Assembly: GCA_905197955.1 (NCBI GenBank) | Contig: CAJKAR010000007.1 | Span: 62,001-126,000 of the forward strand | Origin: an uncultured Lentisphaeria bacterium | GTDB taxonomy: Bacteria; Verrucomicrobiota; Lentisphaeria; Victivallales; UBA1829 | Reading direction: 5' to 3' | DNA length: 64,000 nucleotides | In this document: piece by piece, positions 15,123 through 23,008 of the stretch | Layout of the letters: each line of letters starts with the position of its first letter | Position numbering within the stretch: the stretch's first letter is position 1 | Notes under the pieces: model-generated | Told to the model about the DNA's origin: nothing | The model's input: the letters and a program-made list of their open reading frames with translations, nothing else | Database searches by the model: none | Translations under genes and position numbers: made by a program

Positions 15123-17618
15123 ATGAAGAGACAGGTAAGAGCCGGATTTCATGATCCATCACCGGTGACAAGGAAAGTGGTATTGTCTTTATTTTTCTCT
15201 TGTTCTTTGCTTGTGTGTGCCGATGGCCCTGATTATGCCTCGGTCCTCAAGGAAGAATTGATTCAGAGAGAAAGTAAAGTGGATTCCGTCGAGCCGTTGA
15301 TGGCCGAAGCGATCTCTTTGAGAGATGCACAGAAATTCAAAGAAGCTATCGCAAAATGCGATGCGGCCCTGGCGAAGATTAATCAGATGAATCTTGGCGA
15401 TGGTCCTTCTGTGATTGCTAGAAAAAGCATGATTCTCCAGCTGAAAACAGAAATCCGTTCTCAATGGGGAAAGGTTCTGATCGGGGAAGCAAAACAATTA
15501 ATGCAGAAAGGGTACGGCCTGGCAAATACAGATCAGGCTGCTTCCACAGAGAATATTCAGAAAGCAATCGAACTTGCCAGAGAGGCACGGCGTGAAGCTC
15601 CGGAAACGATTGAGGCCGCCGATGAAGTCATTAAACTGGGTGATAAGATTATTAAATCCAATAAGTTCGCTCAGGAAACAAAGCTTTCTGTGATGGATCC
15701 GGACAATGCATCCAGAAAAGAGCAGATCGCGATTCATTTAAGAGAAGCTCAGATCTTTTATAAGAGCCGTCAGTATTCCCGTGCAAGAGATGTTCTTGAG
15801 CAGGTTCTTGTGCTTGATCCTTATAATGATAAAGCTGTTTTCGAACTCAAGAAAATTTATAAGAAACTCTACTCTTTTGCTGAACTGAGAAGAGAAAATG
15901 AGATGCTGGAACGCTTGAATGAGCTTGAATGGAAGTGGAACAACTCCATTCTGCCGCGTGGAGACCAGATCGTCGAAGATCGCGGTCCACAGGAGGCTGC
16001 CAATGAAGGCAAGGCTCAGATGTATGAGAAACTGCAGTCGATCATTATTCCGGAGGTCGATTTCGGAGGTGTGAATATTTCCAGTATTGTTCGTCAGTTG
16101 AATAAGCGTAGTCGCGAGTGCGATCCAGAAGGAAAAGGAATCAACCTGATCTATTCTCCTTCCGATGACGATATGCAGGAAGTTACATTGCAGTTTACAA
16201 ATCTGCCGATTGGAGAGATCATTCGTTATCTTTGCCAGTATGCTAAGTTGAAATATAAAGTCGAGGACAAGGCTGTTACCATCGGTTCCAAAGGAATTGA
16301 TGATATGGATACTCGATATTTCAAGATGCGTTCCGCTTTGTATAATCGCCTTTCCCGTCAGAATGCAACAAAGAAGGAAAAAGAATCTTCGAGCAGCAGT
16401 GAACATCTTGATATTTTCGGCGGAAAGAAAGTCGAAGATGTTTTTAAGAATGAAGAGAAAAATGATCAGGCGGGAACTATTGGTGGCGGCGCTGATTTCG
16501 AGACATTGAAGAAATACTTCGAAGTTCGAGGTATTACCTTTGATCCCGGATCTTCCATTGCTTATGATGAACGTTCCAGCAAGCTGATTGTGAAGAATAC
16601 TCCCGAAAATCTCAGAAAGCTGGATGCTCTTCTGAGAGAGATTGATATCGTGACTCCGCTGGTTCTGATCGAAGCAAAGTTCCTGGAGATCACGGTCTCC
16701 GATCTGGAAGAGCTTGGTTTCGACTGGACAATGACAAAAAACAATTCCAATCCTGCATGGATGGCCGGTGTCATTGATACCAATACCGGAAAACCGGATT
16801 TCCAGAATTCAAAACTGATGCAGACTCTGGTTCGGCATTATGGAAGCTCGGAAAGTCCGGCAACCACAGATGATACTTTGAATCCAGGTGCATTGATCAA
16901 CAACTTGAATATTATGCCGAATTTCGGTCCCGATGGCGCGTATAATATTTTCCTGACCGTCAATGCCATTGACCAAAGTGAACGTGGTGAAATTCTTTCT
17001 GCTCCCAAGGTGATTGCAACTTCCGGACTCGAGGCAACTATTCAGTTCGCAAAGGATATGTATTTCCCTGATACCTGGAATGATCCTGAAGTAACCAGTA
17101 CCAATAATACCTATGAGTATACACCGCCGTATCCTGATTTTGGCGATGCTACCCCGATTGGTATTACCTTTACCGTGTTGCCGACCGTCAGTCCAAACAA
17201 CCATACCATTTCTCTGGATTTGAAACCTCAAGTCCTTGATCTGGTTGGGTGGACCGTGTATTCGTATGATATCGTGATCGGCAATATCACGGCAAAGAGC
17301 GATGATTCTAATACAGAAACCCGGACACCTGTGATTAAAATGCCTGAAATTTCTGTCCGTGAAATTGATACAAAAGTAAAAGTCTACGATGGAGAAACCG
17401 TGGTACTCGGCGGTATTCTGGATGACAAATCTTCGAGAGTGGATGACAAATATCCGTTCTTTGGAGATGTTCCTCTCCTGGGAAGACTCTTTTCCAGCCA
17501 GTCCAGTGTCGCTTCGAAAACGAACCTCATGATATTTGTTACAACAAGAATCATGAATCTGGATGGTGTTCCGGTGAAATCCAAAAACGATAACGGTCTT
17601 TTTGACTTCAACAGGTGA
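15123..17618 (+). CDS. Secretin, type IV pilus outer-membrane channel (Amuc_1098-like), copy 1
   Basis: 831 aa. A Sec signal is seen at about residues 18-36 after a long charged N-terminus. TPR-like helices follow (about 45-270), containing the repeat segment FYKSRQYSRARDVLEQVLVLDPYNDKA, then an N0/STN-like domain (about 305-390), N1-type domains and the secretin domain to the C-terminus with FFGDVPLLGRLFSS and TNLMIFVTTRIM. Secretins form outer-membrane rings through which pili or substrates pass. It is in the Amuc_1098 position, and its stop codon lies 35 bases before the start of a second secretin of the same layout. Confidence 0.92.
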   Translation: MKRQVRAGFHDPSPVTRKVVLSLFFSCSLLVCADGPDYASVLKEELIQRESKVDSVEPLMAEAISLRDAQKFKEAIAKCDAALAKINQMNLGDGPSVIARKSMILQLKTEIRSQWGKVLIGEAKQLMQKGYGLANTDQAASTENIQKAIELAREARREAPETIEAADEVIKLGDKIIKSNKFAQETKLSVMDPDNASRKEQIAIHLREAQIFYKSRQYSRARDVLEQVLVLDPYNDKAVFELKKIYKKLYSFAELRRENEMLERLNELEWKWNNSILPRGDQIVEDRGPQEAANEGKAQMYEKLQSIIIPEVDFGGVNISSIVRQLNKRSRECDPEGKGINLIYSPSDDDMQEVTLQFTNLPIGEIIRYLCQYAKLKYKVEDKAVTIGSKGIDDMDTRYFKMRSALYNRLSRQNATKKEKESSSSSEHLDIFGGKKVEDVFKNEEKNDQAGTIGGGADFETLKKYFEVRGITFDPGSSIAYDERSSKLIVKNTPENLRKLDALLREIDIVTPLVLIEAKFLEITVSDLEELGFDWTMTKNNSNPAWMAGVIDTNTGKPDFQNSKLMQTLVRHYGSSESPATTDDTLNPGALINNLNIMPNFGPDGAYNIFLTVNAIDQSERGEILSAPKVIATSGLEATIQFAKDMYFPDTWNDPEVTSTNNTYEYTPPYPDFGDATPIGITFTVLPTVSPNNHTISLDLKPQVLDLVGWTVYSYDIVIGNITAKSDDSNTETRTPVIKMPEISVREIDTKVKVYDGETVVLGGILDDKSSRVDDKYPFFGDVPLLGRLFSSQSSVASKTNLMIFVTTRIMNLDGVPVKSKNDNGLFDFNR

Positions 17619-17653
17619 TTATGATGATTGAATATATACGTTTGGAGGCCTCA

Positions 17654-20293
17654 ATGCTTAAGATTCCATTTTCAAGAGTATCCTCGGCATGTATGATCGG
17701 CATGGCGCTGATTGCCGCGGGCTCTCTCAATGCACAGACTCCGTCAGAAGCATCTGTTAAAGGTAATCCGGCGGAAGCCGCTTATCGGACCGCTGCATCC
17801 AAATATCAGCTGGAGTTCGATATTACGGAACTGAGTGCGGATCAACTGCGGGTAAAGGCCGATGAAGTCGGCCGGGAAGCCGCCAGTGCATATCAGAGCG
17901 GACAATATCAAAAGGCTATTGATCTTTATTTGCAGGCAATCAAAATCTTTGATAAACTCGGAGAGGATCCGACAGTTCTGAAGAAAAAAGAAAACTGCAA
18001 ACTTGCTATTTCAAAAGCTTATTACTACTGGGCGGAAAAATTGTATTTCGATGCTCAGGCTTCTGCGGATGCTAAACGCTACGATCAGGCAATTAAACTT
18101 TGCGAAAATGCGGCGGAAATGTGGCCGGCTGCTAAATCTCGCATGCAGGAAGCAATTGCCCGTTTCAAAAAATTGAAAGCCTCGGCGGAGTATGAGGAAA
18201 AGGTTTCTCCTGATGTCGTCGATGCCGGACGGAGCGCACGCCTTTACAGTATTGAGGTGCTTTTGAAACAGGGTGATGTTTTCTATGCCGATGCACAGTG
18301 GGATAAAGCCAGAGATAAATACGAAGAGGTGATGTCAATTGATCCCTTCAACGTGAAGGCAATGGATGCCATTCGCCGTATTAACCTGAAACTGCTTGAA
18401 GCAGGTCGTCATCGTACAGGTGCTACAAGAGCGGAATATATCGCGGAAACAGAGTGGAAAATGCTGACTCCGCTTGTTCCTCGAATCTCTTCCGGTCCGG
18501 CAAAAACTCAGACGACGGAAGAGCCCATTGTGAAAGATGAACAGAAGAATTCCATCTATAACAAACTCAAAAATATCATTATCGACAGAATTGATTTCGA
18601 CGAGATTGAAGTGCCTGTCGTTTTGAGACACCTGCGCCAGAGAAGTAAAGAGCTGGATCCGGATAAAGTCGGTGTGAACATCTTTCTGCTTCCGGAAGAT
18701 CCTACTGCTGCAGAAAATGCACAGCAGGCAAGAAGACAGAATGCTCCAGCTGTCGGTCCCGATGGCGAGCCCGCCGCTCAGTCGGAGGAAGAAGAGGCTG
18801 ATTTCTCTTCCGGTCGTAGAATTTCTGTTACCGCAGATTCCATTCCGCTGGGACAGGCAATCAGTTATATTTGCCGGACAGCAAATCTCCGCGTAAAAGT
18901 GGAAAAATATGCGGTCGTGATCGCTCCTCCCGGAGTTCCTCTGGAACAGATGGAAACCAGAATTTATCCGATGGAGAAAGAGGTTGTTGACAGAAAAATA
19001 TCCAAAGCAACAGAAGGAAATGCCGATTCTTCTGGCGGAACTATGATTAATCCGCAGGATCTGTTCAGCAATGTTCCCTTTGATCCAGGATCTCAGGTCG
19101 TTTATGATCCCAGTATCAGTCGCTTGATTGTGACAAATACCGCAGAAAATCTTCAGAAGATTGAAGAGACGATCAAAGAGCTCAATGTGATCGATCCTCA
19201 GGTTTTGATTCAGACGAAGTTCGTGGAAGTTCATCTGAACGATTTGGAAGAACTTGGTTTCCAGTATCTTTTCTCCCGTCAGAATTCCAATGTGCAGTAT
19301 GCCAAGGAGTCTGAGCTGATTGAATACAAGCCTGGAGATAAGCTGCCGGATTACGCAATCAATATTTATCAGCCGCAGTCTTCTGATTCTTCGGGACCGT
19401 CATCGAAATGGTATCAGTATGCCGGAACCTTTACAAATGGTCAGTCGTCTTCGGCGGATCTACCCAGTTCTTTCTACTATAAGAAAGCTCCGGTACAAGA
19501 CCGTTCTATCCGTTTCGGTCAGAATAGTCAGGTCGTGCGTTCTCTGAAAGATTCTCCGGGAAATGCAGAGTTGCAGAATCAGCTCTTCGGCTTTACCCAT
19601 TACAACAAATATGGATATAAAGTTCAGACAACGATCAATGCTCTGGATCAGGCCGATTCTGCGGATATGCTCGCATGCCCCAGAATTACGACAATGAATG
19701 GCTATGATGCCGTGATTGCCATGGTGACGGAACAGTATTTCCCCTCTGACTGGAATGAGGCGGAAATCGGTACGATCGCCGGAACAAACGGAGAATCGGT
19801 ACCGTTGTTCACGCCTTCTACACCGGAATTCGATGACTCGGAACGTCTCGGAATTGAGCTCCGCGTAAAACCCTATGTGGATGCGACAGACAACTATACC
19901 ATCTCTCTGACAATGACTCCCATTATCAAGACATTTGTCGAATGGGCCGATTACAGTTATGAGCTTACGGTGGAATCCAACGGTCAGTCGATTCCTTATG
20001 AGAACAAGCTGCGCATGCCTGTCATCGAAGTTCGTTCCATTGATACTGCGGTCCAGTGCTATGATGGAGAGACCATTATCCTGGGCGGTGTGATCAAAGA
20101 TTCGACATCTTCCTATGACGATCAGTATCCGATTCTTGGAAGCCTTCCGCTTGTGGGACGTCTTTTCCAGTCCAAATCAAAGCAGGCTGCCAAGGTGAAC
20201 CTGCTGGTCTTCCTGACATGCCGTCTGATCAATCCTGATGGATCGCCTGTCAGAGAAAGGGAAATGAGAGGTCTGCCTCCATTCCGGCAGTGA
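17654..20293 (+). CDS. Secretin, type IV pilus outer-membrane channel (Amuc_1098-like), copy 2
   Basis: 879 aa from the ATG at 17654. TTTGGAGG lies 6 bases before it and the signal peptide MLKIPFSRVSS...LNAQ starts there, so the longer reading from 17615 is rejected. It has the same architecture as the preceding gene: TPR-like repeats (about 50-240, ending YADAQWDKARDKYEEVMSIDPFNVKAM), an N0/STN-like domain, a Pro/Ala/Glu-rich linker (about 350-375), N1-like domains and a C-terminal secretin domain with LGSLPLVGRLFQSKS and VNLLVFLTCRLI. Sequence similarity to copy 1 is clear but moderate, so this is an old duplication and not a recent one. It ends the operon at a perfect terminator. Confidence 0.92.
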   Translation: MLKIPFSRVSSACMIGMALIAAGSLNAQTPSEASVKGNPAEAAYRTAASKYQLEFDITELSADQLRVKADEVGREAASAYQSGQYQKAIDLYLQAIKIFDKLGEDPTVLKKKENCKLAISKAYYYWAEKLYFDAQASADAKRYDQAIKLCENAAEMWPAAKSRMQEAIARFKKLKASAEYEEKVSPDVVDAGRSARLYSIEVLLKQGDVFYADAQWDKARDKYEEVMSIDPFNVKAMDAIRRINLKLLEAGRHRTGATRAEYIAETEWKMLTPLVPRISSGPAKTQTTEEPIVKDEQKNSIYNKLKNIIIDRIDFDEIEVPVVLRHLRQRSKELDPDKVGVNIFLLPEDPTAAENAQQARRQNAPAVGPDGEPAAQSEEEEADFSSGRRISVTADSIPLGQAISYICRTANLRVKVEKYAVVIAPPGVPLEQMETRIYPMEKEVVDRKISKATEGNADSSGGTMINPQDLFSNVPFDPGSQVVYDPSISRLIVTNTAENLQKIEETIKELNVIDPQVLIQTKFVEVHLNDLEELGFQYLFSRQNSNVQYAKESELIEYKPGDKLPDYAINIYQPQSSDSSGPSSKWYQYAGTFTNGQSSSADLPSSFYYKKAPVQDRSIRFGQNSQVVRSLKDSPGNAELQNQLFGFTHYNKYGYKVQTTINALDQADSADMLACPRITTMNGYDAVIAMVTEQYFPSDWNEAEIGTIAGTNGESVPLFTPSTPEFDDSERLGIELRVKPYVDATDNYTISLTMTPIIKTFVEWADYSYELTVESNGQSIPYENKLRMPVIEVRSIDTAVQCYDGETIILGGVIKDSTSSYDDQYPILGSLPLVGRLFQSKSKQAAKVNLLVFLTCRLINPDGSPVREREMRGLPPFRQ

Positions 20294-20321
20294 TAGAACG
20301 GTCATTGCGTGAAACGTGTTG

Positions 20322-20353
20322 CGGCTCTCAAAATATTTTGAGAGCCGTTTTTT
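20322..20353 (+). terminator. Terminator of the pilus operon
   Basis: A perfect inverted repeat CGGCTCTCAAAAT/ATTTTGAGAGCCG is followed by TTTTTT. Confidence 0.92.
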
Positions 20354-20386
20354 GTCTGAAAATCTGTAGATAGAGAGGTTTGCCGA

Positions 20387-20629
20387 ATGAAACAGGAAAA
20401 CCACAATTCCTCCATGATGATGGGAATCGGATTTGATAATAAGGATGGACATAAAAGAATTACAAAAGGCGAAAATTTTGTTCTGGTCGGCGGCTCCGAG
20501 GAAACCCATGAACGAATGACGGAAACTGCCATCAAGGTGAATGAAAAACTCGCTTCCAAAGGAAAAACTTTGGATTCCATCAGTCGGGAGGAATTTTTTG
20601 ACATCGTTTCCGAATGTTCCGATCATTGA
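20387..20629 (+). CDS. Small soluble protein of unknown function
   Basis: 80 aa, hydrophilic, no signal peptide. Features seen are the stretch KRITKGENFVLVGGSEETHERM (about 23-44) and a Met-rich N-terminus. The ribosome site AGAGAGGT is well placed. The GENFVLVGGSEETHE segment looks like a conserved core seen in small hypothetical proteins of PVC bacteria, but I cannot assign a function. It stands alone between the pilus terminator and tatD. Confidence 0.65.
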   Translation: MKQENHNSSMMMGIGFDNKDGHKRITKGENFVLVGGSEETHERMTETAIKVNEKLASKGKTLDSISREEFFDIVSECSDH

Positions 20630-20733
20630 TTCCCGGAAGGGGGAATCTATGCGATTGATGAAAACGTCTCCTGCCTTGAGGATGCTGCTGGGCTTGGGAG
20701 AGAGGGTGGAATACGTTTTTTTCTGAAATCCAG

Positions 20734-20762
20734 TTGAAAAATCTCTTGTTATGCAGGATATT
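20734..20762 (+). promoter_or_regulatory. Possible promoter of tatD
   Basis: TTGAAA (20734-20739), 17-base spacer, GATATT (20757-20762), about 40 bases before the tatD ATG. Confidence 0.4.
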
Positions 20763-20802
20763 AATGGTTTGACAGAAACAAGGACGGAATAAGAAAGAGA
20801 TT

Positions 20803-21585
20803 ATGGAAATTTTTGATACCCATCTGCATCTTTCGGAAGAGCAGGATAATTATGAGCTCGTCCGGCGGGCGAATGAGGCCGGCGTCAAATATCTTCTCGT
20901 TTGCGGCGGTTCTCTGCCGGATTCCCTGCGAGCTCAAGCCTTTGCGGAATGTCTGCCAAATGTTTTTTTTGCTGCGGGAGTGCATCCGCATGAGGCGGAT
21001 GGATTCAACGGGGAACTGAGTGAATTCCAGCGTTTGGCGGAAAGTCGTCATTTTTGTGCGGTGGGAGAGATCGGTATTGATACCTATTATGGTTTTTCCG
21101 GTATCGAGCAGCAGGAGAAAACTTTGGAGAAGATGCTGCTGCTGGCCAGGGAATTTTCCGTTCCGGCAATTATCCACTGTCGTTCAGCAGAGGGATCGTT
21201 CGAGGCATACGAGATCTGTTACAGACTCCTTTCCAAATTTGCCGCGGATGGGGGAACGTTTGTTGTTCACTGCTTTGCGGGAAATACGGAATGGATGGAA
21301 AAATTTGCGGAGCTGGGAGCGTTTTTCGGAGTCGGGGGAATGCTCACGTTCAAGCGGTCCGACAACATCCGCGAAGTCGTGATGCAGATGCCGGAGGATC
21401 GAATCCTTTTGGAAACCGATGCCCCTTATCTGGCTCCGGTTCCTTTCCGTGGAAAGCCGAATGTTCCGGAATATCTGCCGCTGGTGGCGTATAAACTCGC
21501 GGAGATGAAGGGGTGTCCTGTTGAGAAAATTGCCGGGATGACTACTGGAAACGCATTCCGTCTTTTCAAGCGGATCGGGAGGTGA
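20803..21585 (+). CDS. tatD: TatD-family metal-dependent hydrolase
   Basis: 260 aa TIM-barrel hydrolase of the TatD/YcfH type; characterised members are 3'-5' deoxyribonucleases and act on nucleic acid ends or D-aminoacyl-tRNA. Metal ligands: FDTHLHL (H6, H8 region), VGEIGID (about 86-92), IIHCRS (about 126-131), VVHCFAG (about 152-158) and LLETDAPYLAP (about 204-214). First gene of a tight string with the HNH gene and the ABC ATPase, with gaps of 4 bases each. Confidence 0.93.
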   Translation: MEIFDTHLHLSEEQDNYELVRRANEAGVKYLLVCGGSLPDSLRAQAFAECLPNVFFAAGVHPHEADGFNGELSEFQRLAESRHFCAVGEIGIDTYYGFSGIEQQEKTLEKMLLLAREFSVPAIIHCRSAEGSFEAYEICYRLLSKFAADGGTFVVHCFAGNTEWMEKFAELGAFFGVGGMLTFKRSDNIREVVMQMPEDRILLETDAPYLAPVPFRGKPNVPEYLPLVAYKLAEMKGCPVEKIAGMTTGNAFRLFKRIGR

Positions 21586-21589
21586 GCTC

Positions 21590-21883
21590 ATGCCAGACGA
21601 CTGGATCGATATTCAGAAGGATGACGCCCATATCGCACGGGAGCGCGCCAAGGCGCGCGAACTGCGCAAATCCGCGTGGTGGCGAAGCATGCTTGATCGT
21701 GGAATTTGTCACTATTGCGGGAGAAAGTTTCCTCCGGAAGAGTTGACCATGGATCATATTGTCCCGGTTGCGCGAGGCGGTCGAAGCGTCCGTGGAAATA
21801 TCGTGCCCTGCTGCAAGGAATGCAACAATGAGAAGAAATATCTGACCCCCGCCGAAATGATTATGAAAAAACTGGGATTGTAA
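21590..21883 (+). CDS. Small HNH endonuclease-like protein
   Basis: 97 aa. A charged N-terminal helix is followed by a compact HNH domain: zinc-knuckle CHYCGRKF (C40, C43), TMDHIVPVARGG (D55-H56), N70 and CCKECNNEK (C75, C78 and N79). Free-standing proteins of this kind are often annotated as HNH endonucleases, with roles in DNA repair or unknown. Its start lies 4 bases after the tatD stop, so the two are probably co-translated. No intron or phage context supports a homing role. Confidence 0.88.
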   Translation: MPDDWIDIQKDDAHIARERAKARELRKSAWWRSMLDRGICHYCGRKFPPEELTMDHIVPVARGGRSVRGNIVPCCKECNNEKKYLTPAEMIMKKLGL

Positions 21884-21887
21884 GACT

Positions 21888-22946
21888 ATGAGCACAACAG
21901 TTCAAATCAATCAGATTTCAAAGTCGTATGTCAAAGGAAAAATGGTGCTGAAGCCGATTGATCTGACGATCAATGCAGGAGAACTTTTTTTCCTGCTCGG
22001 TTCCTCCGGCTGCGGAAAATCGACTCTTTTGCGCATTATAGCCGGTCTTCTGGAGCCTGATTCGGGAACAATCCGTTTCAATGGGACGGATATCACGCAT
22101 CTGCCGCCGGAAAAACGCAAGGCGGCGATGGTGTTTCAGAATTATGCGCTTTGGCCGCATATGGATGTGTTCGAGAACGTCGCATTCGGACTCCGCGTGC
22201 AGGGCGAGAAAAATGCAGAAATTCGCGCCAAAGTGATGGAGACTCTTGAACTGGTGCGTCTTGCGGATTGTGCTGATCGAAAAATTCAGTCGCTTTCCGG
22301 CGGACAGCAGCAGCGCGTCGCTCTTGCGCGTGCTCTGGTGGTGAGACCTTCTGTTCTGCTGCTTGATGAGCCGCTGTCGAATCTGGATGCACGACTCCGC
22401 GATTCCATGCGTCTTGAAATCCGCCGGATTTGCAAAGAGCGCGGCGTAACAGCGATTTATGTGACGCACGATCGTAAGGAAGCTCTCAGTATGGCGGATC
22501 GCATTGCTGTTTTGAATGGAGGAGAACTGGTTCAGCTGGGAACTCCAGAACAGGTCTATCGGCGCCCTGTCAACAACTTTGTCGCAGGTTTTCTCGGCGA
22601 TGCGAATTTCATGAAAGGACAGGTGGTTTCTCTGGAGAAGGGGATCGCGGAGATCGAGTGCAGCTGCGGACGTCTCCGTGCATTTGCTTTCGGTAAACTG
22701 GCGATCGGTTCCACGGTAGAGATTATGATGCGTCCGGAGAACCTTTCGTTCGAGAAAACCGCTCCTGATGCAAACCGTATGGAATGTGTTCTGAAAGACG
22801 GATCTTTTCTTGGAGAACGTACGGAATGGCATCTTTTCTCGGTCAATGATCCCGTGATGGTGTTTGAGACGGCTTCTCCTGCAAGAAAACCCGGACAGAC
22901 TTATGAACTGTTTATTCGTCCGGAACACATCATCGTCATGAACTGA
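21888..22946 (+). CDS. ABC transporter ATPase, MalK/UgpC type, without permease partners
   Basis: 352 aa. Walker A GSSGCGKST (about 36-44), Q-loop FQNYALWPHMDVFENV (about 83-98), signature LSGGQQQR (about 136-143), Walker B LLLDEPLSNLDARLRD (about 157-172), H-loop VTHDRKEA. The C-terminal 110 residues form a TOBE domain that ends IRPEHIIVMN. This is the layout of ATPases that energise carbohydrate, glycerophosphodiester or polyamine/iron importers. No permease or solute-binding gene is adjacent, so it may serve one or several importers encoded elsewhere, as shared MsmK-type ATPases do. The convergent neighbour is a GH39 glycosidase. Confidence 0.9.
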   Translation: MSTTVQINQISKSYVKGKMVLKPIDLTINAGELFFLLGSSGCGKSTLLRIIAGLLEPDSGTIRFNGTDITHLPPEKRKAAMVFQNYALWPHMDVFENVAFGLRVQGEKNAEIRAKVMETLELVRLADCADRKIQSLSGGQQQRVALARALVVRPSVLLLDEPLSNLDARLRDSMRLEIRRICKERGVTAIYVTHDRKEALSMADRIAVLNGGELVQLGTPEQVYRRPVNNFVAGFLGDANFMKGQVVSLEKGIAEIECSCGRLRAFAFGKLAIGSTVEIMMRPENLSFEKTAPDANRMECVLKDGSFLGERTEWHLFSVNDPVMVFETASPARKPGQTYELFIRPEHIIVMN

Positions 22947-22981
22947 TCCCCTGTCCGGGTATTTCCGGAATGGGGGATCAG
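22943..22981. terminator. Inverted repeat between convergent ABC and GH39 genes
   Basis: CTGATCCCC pairs with GGGGATCAG across a loop that itself holds CCGG/CCGG. It overlaps the ABC stop codon and lies between two convergent genes. There is no strong T run, so the terminator function is tentative. Confidence 0.4.
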
Positions 22982-23008
22982 ATATCTTTGCCTCGGTTCA
23001 AGTGTTTT

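Noticed and set aside
21590..21883. HNH gene as a homing endonuclease or group I intron remnant
   Set aside because: It is not inside a gene or intron and is coupled to tatD by a 4-base gap.
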